Assembly (NCBI GenBank): GCA_013695055.1
Contig: JACDBF010000326.1
Span: forward strand, 1-16,977
Source: Actinomycetota bacterium
GTDB taxonomy: Bacteria; Actinomycetota; CADDZG01; WHSQ01
Direction of reading: 5' to 3'
Length of the DNA: 16,977 nt
Numbering within the stretch: the first letter of the stretch is position 1; the number at the start of each line of letters is the position of its first letter. A program made the translations under genes and the position numbers. Shown piece by piece: positions 1-5,939 of the stretch. The notes under the pieces are model-generated. The model was not told where the DNA came from and made no database searches. It saw nothing but the letters and a program-made list of their open reading frames with translations.

Positions 1-494
1 GTGCCGTGCGCCGTGCTTCCGCTTTGGACCGCCGGCCCCAGGCGGGCGTCCAAAGCGACGGTTAAAGTTTCGCCTTCGGGAGGATCGAAGGTCCACACAA
101 GAAGTTCCCCGCTGACGGTAGCGGCAGAGGGGTCGGGATCGAGACCATTCTCGTCGAAGAGCTCGAAGTAATCGAGCGTTGTTGCGACCGTCACGGGACC
201 CTCGAAGCCACCATCCCGATGAACGCTGAAGCTTCATGGAGTGGAAAGTCCCGAGCGAGTCATGGTTGCGTAGGTGACGCTCAGGTCATAACCGTTGGCC
301 GAGGCCGACACGGTTCTGCTGCGAACGCCGAGGAGACCAGCGGCCCCTGCCAGCACGAACAAGGCCAACACGCTAAGCACGACCCTGCGTCCGACGCGCT
401 CTCCACGCAGTCGCTGAAGGTTCGGTTCCGACGCGAATCCATGGGTAGCAGTTGCCGTCACCGTCGTCCTTTCGCACTCCGAGTGGTCTGCCAT
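1..494 (-). pseudogene. Single-TM exported protein gene interrupted by an in-frame TGA, 3' end beyond the window
   Basis: Reading on the minus strand from ATG at 494, the frame encodes a charged N-terminal tail, one hydrophobic segment at about residues 37-59 (VVLSVLALFVLAGAAGLLGV) and an extracytoplasmic part, then stops at TGA (234-236) after ...SGLSTP. The same frame stays open for 77 more codons to position 3, continuing SFSVHRDGGFEGPVTV, then DYFELFDENGLDPDP, then VWTFDPPEGETLTVALDAR. This second part looks like a genuine beta-rich extracellular domain, and no frame change is needed. A single G-to-A change (TGG to TGA, Trp to stop) explains the break. Neighbouring genes use TGA as a normal stop, so recoding is unlikely. 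The protein is probably a membrane-anchored surface protein of unknown function. Alternatives are a truncated 86-residue membrane peptide or a base-call error. Confidence 0.6.
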
Positions 495-588
495 CTCTTG
501 GGCCTGGCGGTGGTCAACCCCACACCGATAAGGTTACCTGCGTTCCTTCGAGATCAGTCGGATGACCATCGCGGAAGTGCCGGCCCGC

Positions 589-594
589 TACAGT
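589..594 (+). promoter_or_regulatory. Putative -10 box (TACAGT) of the tandem SnoaL gene
   Basis: TACAGT matches the TANNNT -10 pattern and ends 8 nt before the ATG at 603. Transcription would then start at or next to the start codon, giving a leaderless mRNA. No good -35 hexamer is visible at 16-19 nt upstream. Confidence 0.35.
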
Positions 595-602
595 CATCAT
601 CC

Positions 603-1409
603 ATGGACGAACTGTCGATCGGCCGATGGGCGGATGCCTACGCTAGGGCATGGGAGCAGGCCGATGCCGATGCCGTGGTCGAGCTCTTTACGCCGGACGC
701 CTCGTATCGATCGTTGATCTTCGATGAGCCGCACTTGGGAAGAGATGCGATACGCGCCTACTGGGGGCGAGCGACCGCGTCACAGAGCGACGTGCGCGTG
801 TGGTTGGGCAACCCGCTCGTGGACGGTAACCGCGCGGCTCTCGAATGGTGGACGGTCTTGAAGGAGGAGAAGGGGGAAGTCACTCTGCCGGGATGTCTCC
901 TGCTCGAGTTCGAGGCCGGTCGGTGCGCTCGCCTCAACGAGTATTGGCATCTGGAGCACACCGCCGTGTACCCGTATGAGGGCTGGGGGCGAATAGCCGA
1001 GGGAGATACGCAAGCGACGAAGGCGGGAGCCGCTCGGTGGATCAGCGCATGGAAGAAGGGCTGGGAAGCCCTCGACCCAGATCCGATCGTCGCCGTCTAC
1101 GAGCCGGACGCGCTCCACCGCTCGGCGCCTCTGCGCCATCCCGAAGCCGGTGGGATCGCCGGCTATCTCGACCGCTGTTTTCCCGACGAGCGCAACGTGA
1201 GGTCCCGCTTCGGCGTATGGGCGGCCTCGGGCGCGCATGCCCTTACCGTCTATACGGCGACGCTCAACGATGCTTCGGAAGGCGGTGAGGTCACGATTGC
1301 CGGCTGCGACATGCTCCGCTTCTCGGATAAGGGACTCTGCGCCGAGCAACGTGATTACTGGAACCTCTCGTTGGGCCGGCTGCCCGATGGCCACGCATGG
1401 CCGGCCTGA
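603..1409 (+). CDS. Tandem SnoaL-like (NTF2-fold) domain protein
   Basis: The product has 268 residues and contains two copies of a SnoaL/NTF2-like fold. Copy one (about residues 1-125) has the typical opening helix and sheet (WADAYARAWEQADADAVVELFTPDASYRS, then GRDAIRAYW) and ends around ALEWWTVLKEE...LNEYWHLE. Copy two (about 143-268) repeats the plan (WISAWKKGWEALDPDPIVAVYEPDALHRS ... EQRDYWNLS). The family includes polyketide cyclases, isomerases and many proteins of unknown activity; the substrate cannot be read from the sequence. A longer open frame extends upstream to 219, but that part is antisense to the interrupted gene, and ATG 603 follows a -10-like TACAGT, so 603 is preferred. 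The repeat probably makes an intramolecular dimer, since SnoaL folds usually pair. The fold call is good, the function unknown. Confidence 0.85.
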   Translation: MDELSIGRWADAYARAWEQADADAVVELFTPDASYRSLIFDEPHLGRDAIRAYWGRATASQSDVRVWLGNPLVDGNRAALEWWTVLKEEKGEVTLPGCLLLEFEAGRCARLNEYWHLEHTAVYPYEGWGRIAEGDTQATKAGAARWISAWKKGWEALDPDPIVAVYEPDALHRSAPLRHPEAGGIAGYLDRCFPDERNVRSRFGVWAASGAHALTVYTATLNDASEGGEVTIAGCDMLRFSDKGLCAEQRDYWNLSLGRLPDGHAWPA

Positions 1410-1541
1410 CCAAGCTCAGCGCAACTCGTTTTGTCTGCCGAACACCTTTGCATGACACTGCTCTTCGCTTGCACCTCCAGAGATTGTTCGGGGATCGTCC
1501 CGGATCGTAAGCCTTCCTGCTTGAGTAGACGGGTGTCTCTC

Positions 1542-1868
1542 TCACGTCCAGGGTCCGACGCCGGCGACCTTATCGACGCTGATCCGCGTTACGAAGCCGG
1601 GCGGAGGATCTGGCATCGGCGGAAACGTGATACTGGTGCCGAGGTGCACGCGAGCGAGTCTTTGCAATAGCTCGGGGGCGCCGCCTTCGGTTACCCGCGC
1701 TCGACCGTAGATGATCAGGTGCTCCAGCAGACCCATCTCGTTCTGGCGATCGGACTCGAAAGAAATGGTTACGCGCGGATCACTCCGGATGTTTCCGAGT
1801 TTCCGTTGATCGAATAGCGTTCCGATTACGATCTCATCCTCCTCGATGCCCGCCCAAGCCAGCGTCAC
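1542..1868 (-). CDS. PPOX-class (F420/FMN split-barrel) flavin-binding protein, 5' end damaged
   Basis: The 108 codons from GTG 1868 encode a split-barrel flavin protein: VTLAWAG, EDEIVIGTLFDQRKLGNIRSDPRVTISFES, LIIYGRARVTEGGAPELLQRLARVHLG and the typical tail RISVDKVAGVGPW. In the PPOX-class F420-dependent family about 30 residues normally precede this point and form the first strands. Those residues are still readable upstream in the same frame (ARELIASDACAHLVTLDAEGNPQ), so GTG 1868 is not the original start. The upstream frame runs to a TAA at 1956-1958 and holds no ATG, GTG or TTG. In an overlapping frame just upstream, SPEVR can be read, which would join to RELIASD if one base near 1935 were removed. 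The gene therefore looks frameshifted near its start and may be a pseudogene. It converges on the SnoaL gene; the 132 bp between them hold nothing clear. Confidence 0.65.
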   Translation of the reverse strand: MTLAWAGIEEDEIVIGTLFDQRKLGNIRSDPRVTISFESDRQNEMGLLEHLIIYGRARVTEGGAPELLQRLARVHLGTSITFPPMPDPPPGFVTRISVDKVAGVGPWT

Positions 1869-2003
1869 TTGAGGGTTTCCCTCTGCATCGAGCGTTACAA
1901 GATGAGCGCACGCATCGGACGCGATCAGCTCTCTGGCGGACTTCTGGTGAGTAAGTTAAGGGTGCTTGACCTGTTGATCAATGCGTAAAGGGGGGGACGG
2001 CCG

Positions 2004-2023
2004 TGCGTACTACGACGTACGCA
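2004..2023. repeat. Inverted repeat TGCGTAC-N6-GTACGCA
   Basis: Perfect 7-bp arms are separated by 6 nt in the 147-bp gap between the damaged PPOX gene and the end of the LuxR-type gene. It could be an operator or part of a terminator; no T-run follows on either strand. Confidence 0.4.
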
Positions 2024-2045
2024 TTGTGGGAGAAGCCGCCTTCGT

Positions 2046-2057
2046 CTCCGGCCGGAG
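2046..2057. repeat. 12-bp perfect palindrome CTCCGGCCGGAG
   Basis: A perfect self-complementary dodecamer in the same gap, 23 nt after the inverted repeat at 2004-2023. A smaller hairpin, AAACG-GGG-CGTTT, follows at 2087-2099, just beyond the stop of the minus-strand regulator. Together they may form its 3' terminator region, but there is no T-tract. Confidence 0.3.
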
Positions 2058-2102
2058 TGCGATAGATGTCCTACCGGGCCGCCCACAAACGGGGCGTTTC
2101 CC

Positions 2103-2807
2103 TTAGGCGGAGAAGCCTTCGAGACCTCGATTGCGCGCGGCCGCTATTGCCGCCAGCTTGGAGGTAACGCCCAGCTTTGAGTAGATGCGGCTGAGATGAG
2201 TCGTGACGGTCCGTTCTCTTACACTAAGTTTTAGCCCGATCTCGCGTGCACTCATTCCTTGGGCTGCCGCTCGCAGAACCTCGTGCTCGCGTGCTGTCAG
2301 TATCGCTACGTTATTGCGAAGCTCGTCCATCGTTCGGTAGATCTCGGGCAAGGCGGTGATCGAGGGACCCACGAAGACCCTCTCACCCCCGGCCGCGCGG
2401 GAGAGCGCGTGTACGACCTCGTTGGGAAGGGCGTTCTGATCGATGAAGCCATACGAGCCTGCGACCAGGGCGTTAGCTACCTGCGAAGGAGTTGCGTTTG
2501 CTCCAAATCCGATGACTGTGCAGGACTCGGCATGCAGATTTATCCACTTGATGAGGGAATAGGCGTCATGGTCACCCTCCAAGGGAAGGCCGACGAGCGC
2601 CAGCGCGCTGTTCTCCAGGGTCATCGCGGCCATGACCTCGATCGCCTCAGAAGAGGAGGCTGCCTGGCCGACGATTTTCATGCTGGATTCTTGAGAGATC
2701 AGTTGGGCGAGCGCGGCCCGGACGAAGTGCAGCGAGTGCACCAGGATGATGTCGATGGGCTCCGAGCCATCGACCGGAACAGACTTAGAGGCAAGGCTGT
2801 GAACCAC
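2103..2807 (-). CDS. LuxR/NarL-type DNA-binding regulator with a non-phosphorylatable receiver domain
   Basis: The product has 234 residues: a receiver-like domain (about 17-140) and a LuxR-type helix-turn-helix (about 166-230). The HTH part has the usual LTAREHEVLRAAAQGMSAREIGLKLSVRERTV core followed by the recognition helix THLSRIYSKLGV, so DNA binding is expected. The receiver has lost the residues that handle phosphate: the acidic pair after strand 1 is H24-S25, the phospho-acceptor Asp at the end of strand 3 is G73 (ALALVGLPLEG), and the strand-5 Lys is Q124 (GFIDQNA). The start is GTG 2807, preceded by GGGAAG 4 nt upstream. No histidine kinase gene adjoins it, which fits a phosphorylation-independent orphan regulator controlled by a ligand, a partner or its own level. 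It is divergent from the padR gene; the targets are unknown. Confidence 0.88.
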   Translation of the reverse strand: MVHSLASKSVPVDGSEPIDIILVHSLHFVRAALAQLISQESSMKIVGQAASSSEAIEVMAAMTLENSALALVGLPLEGDHDAYSLIKWINLHAESCTVIGFGANATPSQVANALVAGSYGFIDQNALPNEVVHALSRAAGGERVFVGPSITALPEIYRTMDELRNNVAILTAREHEVLRAAAQGMSAREIGLKLSVRERTVTTHLSRIYSKLGVTSKLAAIAAARNRGLEGFSA

Positions 2808-2938
2808 GACACTTCCCTATGGTTAGAGTTCAGTCTCATCTTGTGATCGACCGATTAGCGCGAGACTTGCGTAGTCAATCCGGGTGGTTTTTCGCGTCCG
2901 GCGCTGCGTTCACTTAGTCATTTGCGGCCGGATCGGGC

Positions 2939-2968
2939 TTGACGCTACCCATCACCAACGGGTACCTT
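2939..2968 (+). promoter_or_regulatory. Promoter of padR with an overlapping inverted repeat (probable operator)
   Basis: A -35 TTGACG (2939-2944) and a -10 TACCTT (2963-2968) are 18 bp apart. The -10 ends 7 nt before ATG 2976, implying a leaderless transcript. The inverted repeat TACCC-N9-GGGTA (2946-2964) fills the spacer and the first bases of the -10 box, where a bound repressor would block RNA polymerase. PadR proteins commonly repress their own operon, so autoregulation is a reasonable inference. Confidence 0.5.
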
Positions 2969-2975
2969 GTGACGC

Positions 2976-3326
2976 ATGGTAGAGGGAAGGCAAGGCTCGC
3001 TCGTGTCGCAGATGCGCCGCGGCACGATCGCCTTCTGCGTCATGGCACTGCTACGGGAAGGGTCGCGCTACGGTTTCGATCTCGTCCGGGCTCTCGGCGG
3101 CGTGGACGGGATGGTGACGAGCGAAGGGACGATCTACCCGTTGCTCGCCCGGCTCAGGCGCGACGGCCTGGTAGAGAGCGCGTGGCGCGAGTCTCCGAGC
3201 GGCCCTCCCCGCCGGTACTACGAGTTGACTAAGTCCGGTGAGACCTCTCTTCGAGAGTTCATCGAGGAGTGGGCGCGGTTTAGCGATGCAGTCGATGGAT
3301 TACTGCGGAAAGGGAGGCAGACGTGA
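2976..3326 (+). CDS. PadR-family transcriptional repressor
   Basis: The product has 116 residues and is a compact PadR winged helix. Residues about 14-90 carry the family pattern: RRGTIAFCVMALLREGSRYGFDLVRAL, then TSEGTIYPLLARLRRDGLVES and the wing PPRRYYELTKSGETSLREF. A short C-terminal helix (FIEEWARFSDAVDGLL) should dimerise it, as in the small PadR-s2 group. Such proteins bind a palindromic operator and are released by a small molecule or another signal. The gene overlaps the next by 4 nt (GTGA), so the two are translationally coupled; pairing of PadR with a HAAS-domain membrane protein is a common arrangement. Expression probably starts at the promoter immediately upstream with no leader. 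Confidence 0.9.
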   Translation: MVEGRQGSLVSQMRRGTIAFCVMALLREGSRYGFDLVRALGGVDGMVTSEGTIYPLLARLRRDGLVESAWRESPSGPPRRYYELTKSGETSLREFIEEWARFSDAVDGLLRKGRQT

Positions 3327-3898
3327 GCGCGAATCCCGAAAACCAGATCGATGGCTATCTCAAAGATCTGGAACGGGAGCTTCGGGGTTTCCCGCGCGGC
3401 CGCCGGCTGGAGCTCTTGGCCGAGGTCCGCGACCACATCGCCCAGGCCCGGACGACCCTGTCCTCGGAAAGTGACGCCGAGGTCAAGACGATGCTGGAGC
3501 GCGTCGGCGATCCCGCCGACATCGCGGCTGAGGCCCGCGACCGATTCGAGGTGCGGACGGTACGGCCCGGCGCACTCGAGTTTGGGGCACTGATCCTGCT
3601 GGCGATCGGCGGGCTGGTTCTGCCCATTATTGGATGGGTGGTCGGTGTGATCCTGCTGTGGATATCGCCCGCGTGGACGAGTGGAGAGAAGCTCTTGGGC
3701 ACGCTGGTCGTGCCGGGCGGCCTGGCGGTTCCTTTGTTCCTCGGGGTCTTTGCGGTCTCTCCTGGTTTAGGCCCGATGGAACGCGCCCTCTTTGGAGTGC
3801 TGTTCGTCGCTCCAGTCGCAAGCTTGACCTATCTAGCCGTCAAGCTGCGTTCCCGCTCCGCTGCAGCGATTCACGAGGCCGCATCCGCAAACTGGTAA
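3323..3898 (+). CDS. HAAS-domain membrane protein (PadR partner)
   Basis: The product has 191 residues. The N-terminal about 75 residues form a helical HAAS/DUF1700-like domain: IDGYLKDLERELRGFPRGRRLELLAEVRDHIAQA, then MLERVGDPADIAAEAR, with the typical L..VGDP.DIA.E motif. After residue 85 come four hydrophobic stretches (about 86-100, 101-115, 124-145 and 153-174), so the protein is anchored in the membrane. It starts at GTG 3323, overlapping the padR stop. HAAS proteins usually sit beside PadR genes and are thought to pass an envelope signal to, or be regulated by, the repressor; the mechanism is not established. It ends 26 bp before the convergent nfu-like gene. Confidence 0.85.
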   Translation: MSANPENQIDGYLKDLERELRGFPRGRRLELLAEVRDHIAQARTTLSSESDAEVKTMLERVGDPADIAAEARDRFEVRTVRPGALEFGALILLAIGGLVLPIIGWVVGVILLWISPAWTSGEKLLGTLVVPGGLAVPLFLGVFAVSPGLGPMERALFGVLFVAPVASLTYLAVKLRSRSAAAIHEAASANW

Positions 3899-3924
3899 TG
3901 GCGCCGGAGGTCGGAGGCTGGATG

Positions 3925-4635
3925 CTACTTCTTGGAGGATTCGAAGTAGGGATTGGCGCCGCTTGCATGGTCGGTCACGTCGACCACTTCGGTGACCTCC
4001 GGCACCGCATCCGTGATGGCAACCTTGATGCCCTGTGTAAGCGTCACGCTTGCCATAGCGCAGCCCTGACAACCCCCGCCGAGACGCAGATAAACGACGC
4101 CATCGTCGACGGCGACGAGCTCGGCCCGGCCCCCGTGCGCCGCGATCGAAGGGTTGATCTGGTGCTGAAGGGTCTGCATCACTCTCTGCGCAACGTCGCC
4201 CGAGAGATCCGATGGCGGAGCTTTCATCGCCGGGCTGGCCGCTCCTTCCGGGCGGCGCATGAGGCTGCCTGGGTCGATGATCGGCCCGCGCGGCTCCGAC
4301 GGCGGACGGTTGGGATTGATGAGCACCCAAGACTTGAAGCCCGAGTCGGCCGAGATATCGATGCGGGAGCCCGCGACCTTGCCGACGCTTTCGGCGGGGA
4401 TCACGATCGAGAGATCGTCGTGACGCTGAACCACGTCCTCGGAAGCGGCCTCGTCGACGTCCATCAGGTACATGTCGCAGCTCCACTCGCCGGCCTCTAT
4501 ACCCGTGACCTCGACCCATAGAGCGAGGGCCTCAGACTGCGGCTGACCGGCGCTCGCCTCGAGCACGGCCGCGCGCGCGGCTTCGGTTATGTGGATGCTG
4601 GCGTCCGAGGCGAAGGGGGGAGGGGTCATGCTCAT
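3925..4635 (-). CDS. NfuA-type Fe-S cluster carrier (degenerate A-type domain + NifU domain)
   Basis: The product has 236 residues. The N-terminal half (about 12-107: SIHITEAARAAVLEAS, ALWVEVTG, then GSRIDISADSGFKSWVLINPN) has the fold pattern of A-type/HesB carriers but lacks their cluster cysteines (only C53 is present). This is the usual state in NfuA, where that half binds target proteins. The C-terminal NifU domain (about 146-222) has C189-x-x-C192 (GGGCQGCAMASVTL), which holds a 4Fe-4S cluster, normally bridged between two monomers. The protein should deliver clusters to Fe-S enzymes in the cytoplasm. A roughly 35-residue Pro/Arg-rich linker joins the domains. The frame is open upstream to 4833, but that part is antisense to the ATP-grasp gene; ATG 4635 with a TATCAT -10 box 5 nt upstream is the better start. 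Confidence 0.87.
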   Translation of the reverse strand: MSMTPPPFASDASIHITEAARAAVLEASAGQPQSEALALWVEVTGIEAGEWSCDMYLMDVDEAASEDVVQRHDDLSIVIPAESVGKVAGSRIDISADSGFKSWVLINPNRPPSEPRGPIIDPGSLMRRPEGAASPAMKAPPSDLSGDVAQRVMQTLQHQINPSIAAHGGRAELVAVDDGVVYLRLGGGCQGCAMASVTLTQGIKVAITDAVPEVTEVVDVTDHASGANPYFESSKK

Positions 4636-4640
4636 GAGCC

Positions 4641-4646
4641 ATGATA
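4641..4646 (-). promoter_or_regulatory. Putative -10 box (TATCAT) of the nfu-like gene
   Basis: TATCAT on the minus strand is one base from the consensus TATAAT and ends 5 nt before ATG 4635, implying a leaderless mRNA. The whole gap to the divergent ATG at 4654 is 18 bp, so the -35 contacts would fall inside the neighbouring gene's first codons; none is recognisable there. Confidence 0.4.
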
Positions 4647-4653
4647 GGGCCCG

Positions 4654-5871
4654 ATGGCCCGCATAGTTCTCGTCGTCCCGAACGCCACCTATCGCGCTCA
4701 GGACTTTGTCCGGGCCGCTGACGCGCTCGGAGCCGAGGTCGTCGTAGCGTCGGACCGCCGGCCCGCTCTTGCGAGCGTCATGGGCAGCCGCTCGATCCTC
4801 GTGGACCTGGATCAACCAGAGCTTGCGGCGCAAGCGATCATCGCATCTGCCCGGCGATCCGGCGTAGAAGCAGTCATCGGAGTGGACGATCAGGGGGTTT
4901 TGATTGCCGCTCTGGCGTCACACGGCCTCGGACTCAGGCACAACCCCCCGGAGGCGGTCGCGGCGACCCGCGATAAGAGAGCGATGCGCGCAGCCCTAGA
5001 GCGTGCGCAGGTCCCGCAGCCGCGTTGGCGAGCGCTCGCAGGCGGCGGTGATGTCGCGAAGGTTGTTCGAGAAATCGGTTGGCCCTGCGTCATCAAGCCC
5101 ACGACGCTGGCCGCCAGCCGTGGAGTGATCCGGGCCGACGATCTCGATTCGGTGTGCGCCGCTGCCGCTAGGGCGCGCGGGGTCGCATTGGAGGCGTCGG
5201 GTTCGGCCGACTTGCTCGTTGAGGAATACATCGAAGGAATCGAGGTGGCGGTCGAGGGATTGTTGCGCTCCGGCGACCTCGAGGTGCTGGCGATCTTCGA
5301 CAAGCCGGACCCCCTCCAGGGACCTTACTTCGAAGAGACCATCTACGTGACGCCCTCGCGATTATCACGTGGCGAAAAAGCGCGCATCGAGGAGCGGACT
5401 TCCGACGCGGCACGTGCGCTCGGCCTGACGGAGGGACCGGTGCATGCGGAGCTGCGCATCGATTCAGATGACGCACGAGTCATCGAGATGGCAGCTCGCT
5501 CGATCGGAGGGCTGTGCTCGCGAGCGTTGCGCTTCGGTATGGGCACCAGCCTGGAAGAGCTGATCCTCCGCCATGCATTGGGGCTGGAAATCTCAATGAG
5601 TGAGAGAGAGGCGAAGGCTTCGGGAGTGATGATGATCCCCATTCCTCGGGGCGGGTGGCTTCGCAAGGTCGGGGGCCAGGACGAGGCGCGCGCGATCGCC
5701 GGAATCGACGGGTTGCAGATCACGATACCGATCGGCCGTCCGGTCGTGCCTCTGCCGGAAGGCGACCGCTATCTCGGTTTTATCTTCGCCTCAGCTACCA
5801 CTCCCGAGGAGGTAGAGGGCGCTCTTCGCCGTGCGCACGCGCTCCTCGCAATCGACATTGGCGATCCCTGA
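4654..5871 (+). CDS. ATP-grasp ligase (carboxylate-amine ligase, possibly L-amino-acid-ligase-like)
   Basis: The product has 405 residues with ATP-grasp architecture. A Rossmann-like N domain (1-95: ARIVLVVPN...) precedes the central grasp domain: DKRAMRAAL (K108), WPCVIKPTTLAASRGV (K148, with the small-residue loop behind it), LLVEEYIEGIEVAVEG (E190), FEET (228) and the metal ligands in HAELRID (E266) and IEMAARSIGG (E278). The C-terminal about 100 residues (GVMMIPIPRGGWLRKV..., then YLGFIFASATTPEEVEGALRRAHALL) match the lid/domain found in L-amino-acid-ligase-like members. These enzymes activate a carboxylate as acyl phosphate and join it to an amine; the substrates cannot be read here. Its ATG is 18 bp from the divergent nfu-like gene, hinting at shared regulation. 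The class is secure, the reaction partners unknown. Confidence 0.87.
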   Translation: MARIVLVVPNATYRAQDFVRAADALGAEVVVASDRRPALASVMGSRSILVDLDQPELAAQAIIASARRSGVEAVIGVDDQGVLIAALASHGLGLRHNPPEAVAATRDKRAMRAALERAQVPQPRWRALAGGGDVAKVVREIGWPCVIKPTTLAASRGVIRADDLDSVCAAAARARGVALEASGSADLLVEEYIEGIEVAVEGLLRSGDLEVLAIFDKPDPLQGPYFEETIYVTPSRLSRGEKARIEERTSDAARALGLTEGPVHAELRIDSDDARVIEMAARSIGGLCSRALRFGMGTSLEELILRHALGLEISMSEREAKASGVMMIPIPRGGWLRKVGGQDEARAIAGIDGLQITIPIGRPVVPLPEGDRYLGFIFASATTPEEVEGALRRAHALLAIDIGDP

Positions 5872-5872
5872 G

Positions 5873-5937
5873 CCGGCCGTGCAGCGCGCGCTCGGAGCGC
5901 AGCCGGTCACCGGGGGAGCAGTGGTGGACGACTCCAC
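5873..5937. terminator. Possible bidirectional terminator between the convergent ATP-grasp and mnhD genes
   Basis: The 68-bp gap contains CCGGC (5873-5877) pairing with GCCGG (5902-5906) around an inner hairpin GCGCT-CGG-AGCGC (5888-5900), then a second hairpin GTGGA-CGAC-TCCAC (5924-5937). Neither is followed by a T-run, so factor-independent termination is uncertain. Confidence 0.35.
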
Positions 5938-5939
5938 TT

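Noticed and set aside
234..236. UGA recoded as Trp or selenocysteine in the left-edge gene
   Set aside because: Other genes in the window (SnoaL, padR, several mnh genes) end at TGA with sensible lengths, and no recoding structure is apparent, so ordinary nonsense mutation or error is more likely.
219..602. N-terminal extension of the SnoaL gene to ATG 219
   Set aside because: The extension is antisense to the interrupted gene, has no domain character and precedes a good start with its own -10 box.
3634..4521. 295-codon plus-strand open frame
   Set aside because: It runs through the HAAS gene in another frame and antisense to the nfu-like gene; the composition is Arg/His-rich with no fold motifs.
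4636..4833. Longer nfu-like protein starting at 4833
   Set aside because: The added residues show no conserved motif and lie antisense to the first 60 codons of the ATP-grasp gene.
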